From Daucus carota subsp. sativus (Eukaryota > Streptophyta > Magnoliopsida > Apiales > Apiaceae): DNA of 64,000 nucleotides. Under the pieces are notes generated by a model. That model was given only the letters and a program-made list of their open reading frames with translations. It was not told where the DNA came from and did not search any database. Each line of letters begins with the position of its first letter. Within the stretch, counting starts at the first letter, position 1. A program made the translations under genes and the position numbers. This document shows positions 22,395 to 35,315 of the stretch, one piece after another. The DNA is taken from the NCBI RefSeq assembly GCF_001625215.2, contig NC_030387.2, forward strand, positions 37,037,606 through 37,101,605, read 5' to 3'.

Positions 22395-25300
22395 ATGGCT
22401 GACTCATTTGAGGAAATAGCCTCATTGCCTCAGCCTTCTAATATCCACCAGCTTTACGCCGAGCCGCCAGCTCAGAATCCGGCTCCGGCAGAGCCGGCTC
22501 AAGCTCAGCCTCCAGTGGCGCCGCCTCAGCCTCCAGCTCCATCCAAGCCTGGTAATCAATCAATTATTAAAATTGCACGCAATTCTCAATTACTGTTGTT
22601 TATTAATTAATTAATTAATTAATTGCATGTAATTCTCACTTGCTGCTTATTTAATTTGTTTGTTATATCTACAAAACTATACAAAATGTTGTATACGTGT
22701 GTGTATAATGGAATTGCGGTTTCGATTTTGAATTTGTGAGGATTATTAGGTTAGTTGTGTGGATTTGGAGGTGGCTTAATTAATTTTTAATTTTGTTTGG
22801 TTCCTCAAGAATGCAAGTACAAGAATTATTTGCAAGAATACACTCAGAGGGAAGGCCTCCTTCTACCGTCGTATCATACTGTTTGGGATGGGGCATCACA
22901 CTCCCCGATGTTTCGGTCCACAGTGGTGGTTAACGGTGTAACTTACTCATCACCCAATGTCTTTCCGACTAGGAAAGCTGCTGAGATGGATGTTGCTGGC
23001 ATAGCCTTGCGTGGTTTGCTACAACTACAACAGGCGGAAGACTGTTCGATAGATAAAGAGGTATTGCATGGAAAATCACTTGGCTTTAATTTGTTTCTAT
23101 TTATTATTGATATTCACTGGGTTTGATGTGGACTTTTTTTATATAGTCTAGGTTATTACGCCTTCATTTGATTTAATTGAATGAACTTCTTTAGACGAGA
23201 ATGTGTGATGGAAAGTTATCAAATTGGTGCCTAGTTATGATAATGATGCTTGACAAATATGAGTCCATTACCATTTTAGTTTATAATTATAATGTGATGT
23301 GTTTTGTATACACTTAAGGCAATAGTATCTAATTTTTCCTTTTAAATTCTCGGTGTTGATGTCTTAGTCATATGTTACCAACTTATTGGTATAAGAAGTG
23401 AGCAAGTTGCACATTATTATGGTCCCGTTTGGAAGTTAGAGGGTTAAGAAAATATTAGAGGTTTGACTACCGATTTGGGATTTTAGGGATCCGTTAATTG
23501 CTAAACAAGGCCTATATTTATGAGGAACAACTAACAAGACTATTATATACTCTATATAGTAGTCAACAAAAGTAGACCCCGAGTAAACTACCATAACATT
23601 AACATTACACACACACACATACATTTCATGCTCAACTTGCCAAACCTTCTAATAAGAGGATGAAACATTTTTTTTTTTTTTTTTTTTATGTTTTCTTTGA
23701 TAAAGTGTTGGTCGATCTCAATATAATTGGTATGATCTTGTTGAATATGATCATGAATAATAGCAATAGCTGCTTTATTATTGCAATGCAACTTCATTGG
23801 AGTGGCTGATGCAAGTCCTATTTTTGTTAGAAGCGATCTAATCCATAATAATCTTCATATACCTCGAGCCATACTCTGTACTTTTTTTCCGTGGTTGCTT
23901 CTTGCTTCACTAAGTAACTAAATATCGTGATGCGCGATGTCTGTCTAGACATCCAACCGATATGCATATTTATGACTCTCAACCCGAACCCCGAGATGAT
24001 TGTCTTTAGTAAACATCACACCTTTTCGGTAGTAGCTTTAAGGTACCTTAATATCATATAAAATACCTCTAAATGAGGTTGACGAGGATCAAGGATGTAT
24101 CTACTCACGACTCCTGCAATGTTTTATGCTATATATGGCCTTGTGTGCACGAGGTAGATTAGACGTTAACTAATCTCTGATATTGAACGTTCTTGACAAT
24201 GTAACCAACATTTCCACATATAAGGCTGAGCAAAACCGAGCCGAATTGTACAAATTCGGTTGGGTTGGGGTTGAAATTTTCTTAAAAATCCGGTGATTTC
24301 AGTTTTCGGTTATAACTGAACAAAAATTTTGGTTCGGTCCGCTTTTCGAAAAACATAATTTCGGTTTAACCGAAGTTATATATATAATATTAATAATATT
24401 TATATATATATAATATTAATAATATTTATGCTGGAGTTCGTTTTTATAAAGTTCGGTTTTTATTTAACCGAATCGAAAAGACCAAAGTTTTTCGGGTTGG
24501 TTTGAAAGACAAGTTCGGTTCCGTTTTAAAAAATATGAAACTTCAGTTTTCGATTAGTTTGGTTAAAGACCGAACCTTCTGTTTGCTCAGCTCTAGCTAT
24601 AGTGACGTTAGGCCTAGTCGGCTTCAACCATCAAAGAAATTTCGACTCTATTCTATTAACCATAGGCGCAAAGCTTATGATTCACTTCTTTAAAAGAATC
24701 TGCGGGTCTATGCCCCAAGACGCTTGTTTTTTTGAAAGGTCAAGGGCATTGTGTAAGAAAATACTACTCGGACTTCTAGAGACTTCGAAGCCAAGGAAAT
24801 ATCGTATTAAGCCAAAGATACTACTCGGACTTCTAGAGACTTCGAAGTCTTTTATCCAAAGTCGAAAGTAAGCCTTTGTTTGACATGTAATCTCACATGT
24901 GTCGTTGTTGGTGATCACATTATAATCGACATATACAATTTTGATCTTTTGTTATAAGAAATAGTAATCAGACATCATGATAGAAGGAATCTGGAATTCC
25001 TATCCTAACTTGGCTTGTCTTAAAAGTCCAACTATTTAAAAAGTCATTTTAATTTTAATTTACTAATAAATATATTTTAAATACTAAAGAAATGTCATTT
25101 TAATCCTATAAATTAATTTATATTAGATTAAAATAAAATACTTCTTAATTTTAAATAATAGTGTTACAAATATAATATAGAATATATGAATTTTATTTAT
25201 ATATGTAATAGTTTATATTATATAGGCAATTGCTCAAATACAAACCAAATTTAAAGTACAAATTACAAACTCAATCTAGGTCCTTAGATGAATCTAATCT

Positions 25301-28300
25301 AATGGCCCCTAGAAGTCACTGCACGCAATTAAAATACACCCTCTCACAGATGATCCCACATAATCCCCCCGTTTTTAAGTTGACTTTTTCCGTCAATCGT
25401 TGAGTTTTTACCAAAATCCGACTTCACCGTATTTTTCTTCATCTTCCAATGATCAATTTGCATATCATATGTGTTATATTTCAATGTGATTTCAATTTTT
25501 TTTTTAATTTTTGTTTGTAGTTTGTATTTCAAGGATTATTGTTTTGCAGTAAAACCCATATATCATATACATGATTTCGGGTAATTTCAGGTCTGTTTCG
25601 GTAGCTTGAATTCGACCCAAAAATGTCGCGCCTTTTCGTGTTAATTTTGGGTCACCCTGGAATCAACCTAAACCTGAAAAATCTCCACCCAAATTTGTAT
25701 TTTGCCGGTCGGGTTGTCGGGTCAGGTCTGATTTTGCCACCCTACTTAAGATCAGTGTTGTGAAAAGCTCAAATCGGTTCTAAGTGGCAGGAGGACCTTC
25801 TAGCGCTTAAGCGGTAAAGCGGACGCTTAAGCGGAATTTTAAGCGGGTCAATAAGCGGATTAATTAAATATTTAATTATAATATTAATATATTTAAAAAT
25901 AATATTATGTTGTGTTAAGAATATGCATTTTTAATATTTTTGATAATTTTTTTTTTAATTTTATAATGTAATTATAGTTATATTATTAAAAAATTAATAT
26001 TTCAAAATTATTTTTTTAAAAAAAATTAGCAAGTCAACATCATTTTGACCGCTTAATCCGCTTAACAACCGCTTAATCCGCTTAATTTTCAAAAACGCTT
26101 AATCTCCTGCTTAGTACAAAATCGAAGCGCTTTAGGGGCGATTCCGCTTAAGCGGCCGCTTAATGCGCTTTTTACAACACTGCTTACGATAAGTATGTTA
26201 AGTTGTTAACCCATGGAGGCACAAAGAAACATTTTAGCAGATTAATATACAATTGGAGATCTTTTCATCTGTTAATTATGCAAATTAAACATAATTATTG
26301 CCACAAGCAACTTTAGGGACATAGAGAAGCCAAAACCTACTCATAATCATTATATGCATTACAGTATTAGTATCATTATACTCAAATTATCTATACAGAT
26401 TGCAGCATTTGGAGTACTTGAGAGTTGCATTTGCATGTAATTAATAATGAATAATGTAATGAAACCATGGACCGATATCAAGGTATTGGATCTTTTTGCA
26501 TGCACATACCATGTCAGTTTGGTACTATCCGACTTTTATCAAACATCTTACTATTAATGTTTAATTGAATGACTAATGGAAGTAGTACTTTTCAACATAT
26601 TAGTGATCTGAATTTATCTGCTGTGAAACCTTCATCTGATAGAATTATAAGTTATATAATTCTAGAACTTCTACTATACTTTTTTTTTCTTTTTCTTACT
26701 TTCTTTGTTTGCCAGGAGCTCACCCTTTGCAAAGCAATCCTGAAAGAGTATGCAGACAAGATAAATGTAGGCAACCCTATTTACAAAACAGAACAAGGAG
26801 ACGGGTCATCAGCATTTACTTCTTCTTTAACATTTAATGGCAAGGAATATGTTGGAGAAGCAGGCCGCAACAAAAAGGAGTCTCAACACTTGGCAGCACG
26901 TGCTGTTATCATGTCTGTTCTAGGTACTTGACTCCATTCAAAGTTGTTCACTATGTAACTTTAAAAAGACCCGAAAATATCCTGTGTTATTTTCTTTGTA
27001 AGGCTCCATGGTCATTTTAACTGTTTTTTTTTGTTTCATACATGTTCAGATACTGATGCACGCGGTGTTATTTCTAAGATTATTAAGTCAAAAAGAAGGA
27101 TGGTTTTACCTGCAAAGGGTAACGTCAGTAACCCATTTAATGCTCAAAATGTGGGCAACCCTGCGGGGATACAGACAATATCTAATGTTGTCTGCAGCGC
27201 CATTAAAGAGAATGAGCCTGTAGTTGTGAATGATAACATGGTTAAAACAGCTACACAGGAGCCCTGTATCGAAAACTCGTCCAGTGCTTTGGCAGAACCT
27301 ATTTCCCTTGTCGAGGCTAGTGCTACACTGAATTTGGAACAACTTCTTGGTGGCTCCACATCTTCGAAAAAAAGAAAACGCAAGAATAAGAAAGCTGATA
27401 AAAATGTTGAAAGTGATGCTCAGTAAGTATTATTTCCTCTTCAAATACTCCTATGGTGTCAGAAAGTTTCATTGCGCATATATAGAATGTCTTGTTCCAT
27501 GTAATAATTGATACTTCTCCAGAAAAAAGTTGTGAAGTTTTAGTAGTGGTGGCATCAATGAAATTATCAGAGAAAATCTCAATGAAAGTAGTTCAATATA
27601 TACTAAAGATTAAGAAGTGGTTTTGGGGGAATTGATTTTAGTAGTATGACTCTTTTCATATTTTAAATAAAACCAAAGGACTTAAGAGTAAATGACTTCT
27701 CTATCAACAATATACAATACTCAGGTTGTCACCTACTGCACCAAAACCAGTGTTTTTCACTTGTTAATTAAATTGAGGAACTTAGGCTTTTCATTAGATC
27801 TTCCATGTGTTAACAATCAGTGACTGAGTATTACTGCAGTACAGCCACTTTAGTAATTTCAGATTGTCATCTATTCCTATTCTAGTATCTATTTCTACAC
27901 TGGCAGTAAGGTATGTTTTCTATAATGAGACACAGCGTCATTGTCTGTATTCCAGAAAAACATCTTAGTTGTATTGCTAATAAAACAGCTTCACAACTTG
28001 CAAATTGATCAGTTATATACATGATTTTACTGCCTCTGTTGTCTTCCTCAACAGTTCAATTGATTAATTAAGCATGCAGATGATTTCTTGTTTTGATGTC
28101 ATAGACTTGGGATAAACATGTGGGAAATGAGACGAGTAAAAAATCTGAGTTTAAAAGTTCATATCTGTTAGTGACTTGGTGTAATAGTGTAAGAGAATGT
28201 AAGTCCCTTGTTAGAAAAGGTTTTGAGGTTTGGTCATTTTTAAAGATGCATTTTAGAATTTAGAATATTTAACAGGTTACTATACTGTGACATGTAAATA

Positions 28301-30560
28301 GAACTCCTTATGAACTCCTATTTAGATATTATTGACAAGGAATATTGTGTTGTAGGCAATATGCTTTATGATCTAAAAATTTGCAGAGAGTCTTGGTTTA
28401 GACATTTGAATTTTAATGATATATATGTTAGATAATTTGTTTGCACATAACTATAGACTAGATAATCTTACTCTGTGTCATTTCATTTGCAATACCTACT
28501 TTTGCAAGTGGAACAGTTTATATGAATGTATCTGTAACGAATTTTATTTATCAAATTTTAGAACATTGTGTAATAATTGACACTATAAATTATACATCTA
28601 CTAACTTTTAAAAGTGCTATGAGGAACATACATTAAGAGGAAGATATATGATGTATAGCAGGGATATTTCAGTACATATTAGCTGTCTTTGATTTGTGGC
28701 AGGCGTAGCTTATACAATCATGTTGAGTTACAGAAATCCAGAATGTCTGAGGAATTAATGATTAGTTATTTTATATGCTCTGCATAGTAGTCTGCTGATT
28801 TGTTCTTTAGCTTTAGTAGTAGGATGGTCTCATGTTTTAGCAAATTCGAGGATGGCGATTACTTGAAAGCTTAGATTAGCATGTTCTGCTTTATGGCATT
28901 TACACATGCCATCCGCAAGGTGAAGATCTCATTCTTTTAGTTACGTATTAGGTATCTATGTTAAATTGATAGTTCTCTTTCTGATTTTTGTAGTCTTCTA
29001 GATAATTCTATTCAGTCTGAGGTCAGAAGTTTCTTTCTAAGTGAACATCAGTACAAGTACTCTTCTATTAAGTTAGTAATAGTTTTTTTTTTCCTTCTGG
29101 AATAATTAAATTGATCAAACCTCAGTGCAGAGGAGAGGTGATGGCAAGAGCACAATAACTAGGTTTATGCTAAATACATGTCAATATTTTTAGCATTAAT
29201 GTAATATTCATTAGTTGTAAATTTGATAGCTGTAAAATCTGTGATATTTGATATGTAACAAGCAGCTTTATAAGCCTAAGACTCCGGATACTAGAAATAT
29301 ACAACCAGATGGTATACATTCCTTGAAGATGTCTTGATCTTTTGGAAGTGTAAGAAGCAAGATCATGTCTCTAAATCTTTCACGGAGGCTGAATATAGAG
29401 CCATGTGAGCTTTACATGAACTTCTTTGGGAGTCGGGAGCTTCTCAAATTAATCCTACTCCACTCCATGCTGCTAACAAAAGTGTTATTGAAATTGTTGC
29501 AAATCTGGTATATCATGAATGCACAAAACACATTGAAATTGATTGCCATTATATTAGAGATGCATGTACACGCGGTGTTATTAAACTTCCTTATGTTAAT
29601 ACACAACTTTAACAACTGAGCTTTTTGCAAAAGCTTTGATGCGCCGACTAAACAAGTTTCTTAATGGCAAATTGATGCTTCTCCATTTACCCGCATAATT
29701 TTGAGTCTTTGACGGGGGATTTTTATATTTTTAGCGCTAGTGTACATTAATTGTAAATTTGATAGCTGTAACTTTATAAGCGTAATTAGAGGCTGAATAG
29801 GTGATATGATCGACTTATATTAAGGGATAAAGGTAGATTTCAGGCAGATATGGAGATTTTTTTTTTTTAGAGTTCAGATATGAAGGGATTTGATAGCTGA
29901 TTTGTAGCTCTAATTAGCTCTGCTGTACCTATAAATACATGAGCTGTTTGTGTGGTAAATCCATTCAGAAATAAAGCATTTTCTTATATTTGTCAATACA
30001 ATTTTATTTAAATAAAGCGAGCTACTACATTAAACTGTAAGTTTAGGTAAGGTTCGAGCTTTGACGTGGTCCTTTATGGTCACAGGCTCACTGTTGAGTG
30101 CCCGTGCAACTGGTTGATTGACTAGAATACATTTCTGCCTTGTTGATTATATAATTTTTTTGAAGTTCTACTGTGGTGAAATATGTTCGCTATTTAGGTG
30201 AATCTTCCCTAGCCAATGATATGATGAAGAGCAACCTGTATGTTAACTAATGTTAGTTGCTAAGTTTAGTAGTGTTAGCTTCCCAATATGATTATTTATA
30301 TTCAGAAAATTTTATTTATTTCCTCGTGCATAGTTGATACGTATTCATTCATGCTATTCCAGATATGGAGTTGGGTTGTATATATTACGTAACTTTTTGG
30401 GTGGTTTCTCAAGTACTAAAATATTTCAATTAGCAGGGTACAGGTTGCTGCAACACCATCAAGTCAAAATACAGCATCTGCAGACTATAGTGACCAAATT
30501 TGTCCGCCCAATAGTTGTGCATCTCTACCAGGTGAATCAACTAGTGATTTTTTAGTATAG
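22395..30560 (+). CDS. Double-stranded RNA-binding protein, two dsRBMs
   Basis: Proposed exons are 22395-22551, 22810-23060, 26716-26923, 27050-27422 and 30437-30560, together 370 residues. The N-terminus (about 20-52) is proline- and alanine-rich. dsRBM 1 (about 54-122) runs from YKNYLQEYTQREGLLLPSY to RKAAEMDVAGIAL. dsRBM 2 (about 138-205) runs from LCKAILKEYADK to KKESQHLAARAVI. Each has the helix-strands-helix layout and the basic end that contacts RNA. A KKRKRKNKK nuclear signal lies at about 312-320. This is the plan of plant DRB proteins, which partner Dicer-like enzymes in small-RNA processing. The exact member is not clear. If the fourth intron is retained, a TAA at 27424 ends the protein at 330 residues. 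Introns 2 (3.7 kb) and 4 (3.0 kb) are filled with transposon remains. Exon 5 is my prediction, not family-confirmed. Confidence 0.85.
23590..24910 (-). pseudogene. Copia retrotransposon pol remnant in intron 2
   Basis: Broken reverse transcriptase/RNase H coding sequence runs on the minus strand, opposite to the host gene. Around 24700-24860, IRYFLGFEVSRSPSSIF is recognisable from the Copia RT region, and a stretch of it is duplicated in tandem. Around 23850-24050 the tripartite RNase H lead-in (RYLK, then SKKQ) appears across frameshifts. At 23680-23800, MKLHCNNKAAIAI and then IEIDQHFIKE match the Copia RNase H end. Frames are interrupted by stops and shifts, and the unit is split by a MITE (24219-24600). 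No LTR ends were recognised. Confidence 0.75.
24219..24600. mobile_element. MITE (hAT-like) nested in Copia remnant
   Basis: Inverted ends TAAGGCTGAGCAAA on the left and TAGAGCTGAGCAAA on the right (in reverse complement) resemble those of the 1113-1823 element, with GGTTCGG and AACCGAA words inside. An 8-bp duplication is not clear, so the insertion is older or the ends are imprecise by a base or two. Confidence 0.65.
25560..25744. mobile_element. Truncated hAT-type MITE end
   Basis: The right end reads TTTTGCCACCCTA, the reverse complement of a TAGGGTGGCAAAA terminus, preceded by GGGTCAGG and TTTCGGGT words. No matching left end was found. It abuts the element at 25753. Confidence 0.5.
25753..26182. 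mobile_element. hAT-type MITE in dsRNA-binding gene intron 2
   Basis: The 430-bp element has inverted ends CAGTGTTGTGAAAAG on the left and CAGTGTTGTAAAAAG on the right (in reverse complement). The flanks are CTTAAGAT (25745-25752) and CTTACGAT (26183-26190), a 7-of-8 target duplication. Many CGCTTAAGCGG words occur near both ends. It has no coding content. Confidence 0.8.
29165..30005 (+). pseudogene. Degraded Copia element with LTR pieces in intron 4
   Basis: Positions about 29345-29600 translate, with in-frame stops, to a Copia RNase H end: SKSFTEAEYRAM, then HECTKHIEIDCHYIRD and GVIKLPYV. After it comes a GACGGGGGA purine tract (about 29711) and an LTR-like stretch to about 30005 with an AATAAAG signal. 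A partial copy of that stretch lies upstream (about 29182-29278), sharing TTGTAAATTTGATAGCTGTAA with 29750-29770. It lies in the same orientation as the host gene, so its poly(A) signal could cause early ends. The LTR limits are not precise. Confidence 0.7.
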
Positions 30561-32704
30561 GAGCACACTGCTGATGTTGCACCTTCTTTCCCTGACGTCT
30601 TTCCTACAATACTACGAATAGTTTGAGACAAGTGTATATTCTTGTTCTAGAAGCTTGGCTAATTCGCGTTCTTTGAACACTTGCAGGTTCAGACAATGCT
30701 GTACTGTTGGAAACCTGAATTATCAAGTGTTCAATGAACCCAGAAAGCTCTGGAACCTTTTTATCATTGTAATTGTGGATGTGGCTGAACTTGTGATGTT
30801 GTTGGCACTTGCTGTAGTTTTTGTAGATGATGTTATGCAGAGCTATGATTACCCCTTCATATAGCTTGTCGGTAGAGTTTAAGGATGGTACTATCAGTGT
30901 AGCTCTCAGAACCATGAGTTCTTGAGGCGGTAATTTAAAGTTGGGGATGGTGATTTCAAAGTTCTTAGCTTGTCACATCATCACATACCTTAGTTCGACT
31001 GCAAATATAAATAAACAACTTTGGTGATAGTAGAAATTTTGAGTTTCTGCTTGATTTTGTGGCGAAGCGAAGCACAGTTCATTTGTTTTTAGCCTTTAGG
31101 TAGAATAGAGTGTTATAAAAAAAATTGGAACGCGCATGAGCTGTGCGAACTGAACCTGGTATTTTCTCTTCTAATTTGCAATTGGTAGGCTACAGCAAAC
31201 TTTGTTAGGTATTTTTTTTAATTAAATACACTCATGCCCGTCTCGGTTTTTTTAAAAGATTTAAACCATTGATCTATGTTAAGCAGAGTTGGGGTTTTGC
31301 AAAGGAACTAATAATTGCTAAGGAGCCATCGGCTTTTATATAAATAATGAGTAATATAAATAATGAGTAATTGATTCATACGACAAGATATGTGGAATAT
31401 GTATATAACCACCAGAGACTTGTGGAACTCACTAATTGGTCCACGGATGTATAAAGATGAGTGTTCTTTCAGTCGGCTGGAACATGACTAGTATTACAAT
31501 ACTGTATAAGAATATCTATTTTCATTGCAGACTGTTCCTTAAAGCTAACCCCACGAGACACCCTCTTCCCGACTCTCAACCTTACGTTTCCCTTCTCTCT
31601 CTTTACAAAGTCTTAAAATATCTCTGATGAATTGTGTACTAAAATAGTAAAATACACGTATTATCTTCAACTTTTTATATTTTATGTTTTATTGTGAAGT
31701 AGTTGTAATTTTGTCCAAATCTTATATTATAATATTTCAGTCTGCCAAGTCTACCAGAATCTCCAGTTAATCAATCAAGAGAAAAATAATTATCTTAGAA
31801 CAATCAGAAATCATTCATAAATTTGAGACCAATAATATTCAATCTCTAACGTTCCTTTTAATTAACCAAATCCCCGTTGATTAATCAAAAGAGAGGTGTT
31901 ATTTAAGAACCAATTAAAAATCACTCCCAAATTTTATTATTTCTATGAAAACGTGTCTGTTAAGTCCGAACATGACATGTTTGTTCCACACAACAGTAAT
32001 AACATTTTATCTAAGGCCTGTTGTGAGATTTCAAAATTATGACATTCTGTTTTGAAGGGAAGGGTTCAGATCATTGTTCTGAAGAGAAGGGTTCAGATCA
32101 TATAACGATAAGGGGCTTGACCACCGAGGTTAGTCACATGTGAAGATAAATACAATCACCAAAGTACTATTTACATACACATCACACGATACTTCTTGCA
32201 CTAATTGATAGCCTTCACAAAACTAATCTCCCTACTTGTTTAAATTATAGACATGATTTGCGTACATTTTACTTTTTTCAAATTGATAACAAAACATATA
32301 CCAGATACTTTCGATTTGATTTGATAATTATTAATTATTTATATATCTATCAGTGATTTATTACTGATGATATACATACACATAAAAAAGTGAAATCCGT
32401 ATATCTTTCTGAAAAGTATATGATGTAAATGATATAAAAGACATTCAGATAAAATTTTAATGTATGAAACTAGAAATTTTGAAAACAAACTGTATTATTA
32501 ACTTCCAACTTAAAAATTAAGAAAAATATAATCGATAATGACACCTAAAAATACACGTGTAGACATAAAAATTATACGCCCCATAATTTCAAAATATAAA
32601 CAAGAAAATCCATCCACATAACACCCACCTACCTGTCATTCTTTTCATTCCCCACAGCCAAGTATACCAGAGAGAGAGCACGAGAGAGAGAGAGAGATTA
32701 ACAA
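30561..32704. other. Intergenic, dsRNA-binding to ARM gene
   Basis: The first few hundred bases are likely the 3' UTR of the dsRNA-binding gene. No further coding region is supported, and frames at 30604-30915 and 31436-31627 lack family character. The end carries a GAGA leader tract (about 32670-32698) just before the ARM gene start. Confidence 0.4.
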
Positions 32705-35315
32705 ATGGATTCACCAAAATACTCCTCCGACTCGTATACTCTCGCCGCCGGCACAAGTTCCGATAACGATAGTCCCCGAACTCCGTACGCCGTCAACGAA
32801 ACTCTCCGTCTCCTTCAATCCGACGATCTCTCTTCCAAAATTGAAGCTGCCAAACAAATCCGACGCCTCAGCAAAACTTCCCACCGCAATCGCCGACACT
32901 TCTCGTCGGCGATTCCACAGCTCGTCGATATGCTCCGTTCTGACTCGGTCGAGTCCGCTCAGTCCGCGCTTCTCGCGCTCCTCAATCTCGCCGTCAAAGA
33001 TGAAACGTATGCGTCTTTCGTTCATTTATTTTCCGGTTAAATAAATTACTCTTTGTTTAAATTTGATTAAATTATGTTTAATTGCTGTTGATTATAGTGA
33101 TTTGTTTGATTTTAATTAATAAAGTTTGAAACTTCTTCTCTTAATCATACTTGTTGAAGCTTTGGTTAATTAATTTGATTAAATTGTATAATATCTTTGC
33201 TGTGTGTTGTGGCTACTTATTTATCACTTTCTTGCTTTCATACTTTCGATATATAATTATATATGGATTAGTCGTTGTGGGAATCGGAAGATTGTGTTAT
33301 ATTATGTCATCTTTGCTTTTTGATGAGTTAGGATTATTAGTTTGTGTAATTCCTTTGCAGTTATAGGATATAGATTTAAATAAATTATATAAGGCTTCTA
33401 AAATTGATAAGTCTTGCCTTAAACTAAATAAGCATTAGGACTTAGTGTTGCGATATTCTCGAGTATCTTTGTCATCCGAACAGTAACTCCTTAGCTCTAC
33501 CTGAGTGGAATAAATAAAGGAAGATTATGGAATATAAGATATGCCATAATTACTGGCCAACTGATTTGAATTTATATATATATTTGTATATTGATGGGTC
33601 GTGTTATGATGGCATCATTAGAAAGGTTTATGATGTTTTGTATGTACTCTATCTGATACTTTTTTAACACCACGCTTCAGATGCTATATGGATTGATTAA
33701 AGATGGGTTTTCTCCTTTGTTCACATGTTACTCTTTCTTTTATCTTGTTGTCTACTTGTCTTCCTTTTCCCTTTTCTTTTATCTTCAAAATGAAGTTATC
33801 ACAAGTAGGAATTACCCTGCCAAGAAAGGAATCCTATTCCCGTCATATCTTCTTATTAAATAATATTTCCTATATTTGACTTATCATTATTTTCACTTAC
33901 AGACTTACAGTGGAATATTGAGTTCCAAATACATGTAGAACTATGACATGCAAAACAAAATTTATCAAGTGTATGTTCTATAAGAAATGATTGACCATTG
34001 TAAAATTTGATTTTGGCTACTGCTTCAGCAGTTTGCTTTAGAACCCAAAACTTGATACTTGATAAATATTGCAGATGTTATAATAGGCAAGGCCTATGTG
34101 CTGTTTGAAACATGTATGTATGGGGTTTTCTTTTTAAATCTGGCTTTGCTTGGTTTTCATTTAGGCATATAAGTTTCTTTACATATTTTTTGTATAATTT
34201 TTGCTTATCTAGCCAATAAAATAAATGGGTGACAATCACTGCTTTGTTTGAGTGCTAGTTGGGTATCAATTAAGGCGACAGCAATATTGTGTAAAGGAAG
34301 TTCATCTTGAACTGAATATTAAAGTATTTTTGTTGAATATCTGTTTTTTATTAACTGATCGAGTCTCCGTGGATTTCATGAGTTCATATACTCTTTCAAA
34401 GCTTATCTCTTACCTCTTATCATAGAGTTTACTAATATACCGTCTGTGCTTTTTATGTGCTGCAGAAACAAGATAAGTATCGTTGATGCTGGTGCCTTGG
34501 AACCAATTATTGGTTTTCTTCACTCAGATAGTAACATGCAGGAGCATGCAACTGCTACTCTGCTCACTCTTTCTGCTGCTTCTGTCAATAAGCCAGCTAT
34601 CGTGGCTTCAGGGGTTATACCTTTCCTTGCGGACATTTTAAGAGATGGGAGCCCACAGGCGAAAGTTGATGCTTTAATGGCTCTTTACAATCTGTCAACT
34701 CACCCTGATTATTGTAAATTAATTATTCATGCAGAACCTGTTCCTTCGATAGTCTACTTGCTCAAGACCTGTAAAAAGTCTTCAAAACTAGCTGAAAAAT
34801 GTAGTGCATTGATAGAGTCTTTGGTTGAATTTGAAGAGGCTAGAATTGCATTAACTTCTGAAGAAGGTGGAGTGCTTGCAATTGTAGAAGTGCTTGAAAG
34901 TGGATCTCTTCAGAGCCGAGAACATGCACTTGGTACACTTTTGACCATGTGTCAAATCGATCGATGTAAATATAGAGAACCAATCCTTAGAGAAGGTGTA
35001 ATTCCTGGTCTTCTTGAGCTGACTGTTCTAGGATCCCAGAGATCCCAGTTTAAAGCACAGACGCTTCTGAGGTTGTTGAGAGATTCTCCCAATCCAAGAA
35101 CTGATATTCAACCTGAGACACTTGAGAATATCGTGTGCAATCTTATATCTCAAATCGATGTGGATGAACAATCTGGGAAAGCAAAGCAGATGTTGACTGA
35201 GATGGTTCAGATCAGCATGGAACAGAGCTTGAGACATTTACAGCAACGGGCTATGGTATGCACCCCTACGGATCTGCCTATTACTAGCTGTGCGTCCGAA
35301 GTTTCTTTAAAATGA
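32705..35315 (+). CDS. ARM-repeat protein, U-box-less PUB type
   Basis: Two exons, 32705-33006 and 34466-35315, join in phase 2 to give 383 residues. After a serine-rich start (1-30), armadillo repeats fill the protein, for example SAQSALLALLNLAVKDETNK, EHATATLLTLSA, AKVDALMALYNLSTHPD and EHALGTLLTMCQ. This order closely resembles the ARM part of plant U-box proteins such as the PUB4-like group, but there is no U-box and no room for one before the ATG. Such ARM-only relatives exist in other plants, where a ligase role cannot be assumed; they may act as adaptors. The tail ends QRAMVCTPTDLPITSCASEV. The first exon is GC-rich compared with the second. Confidence 0.93.

Noticed and set aside
29365..29619. 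Plus-strand frame in the dsRNA-binding gene intron 4
   Set aside because: It is a shifted frame of the Copia RNase H remnant, whose own frame has recognisable motifs and stops.
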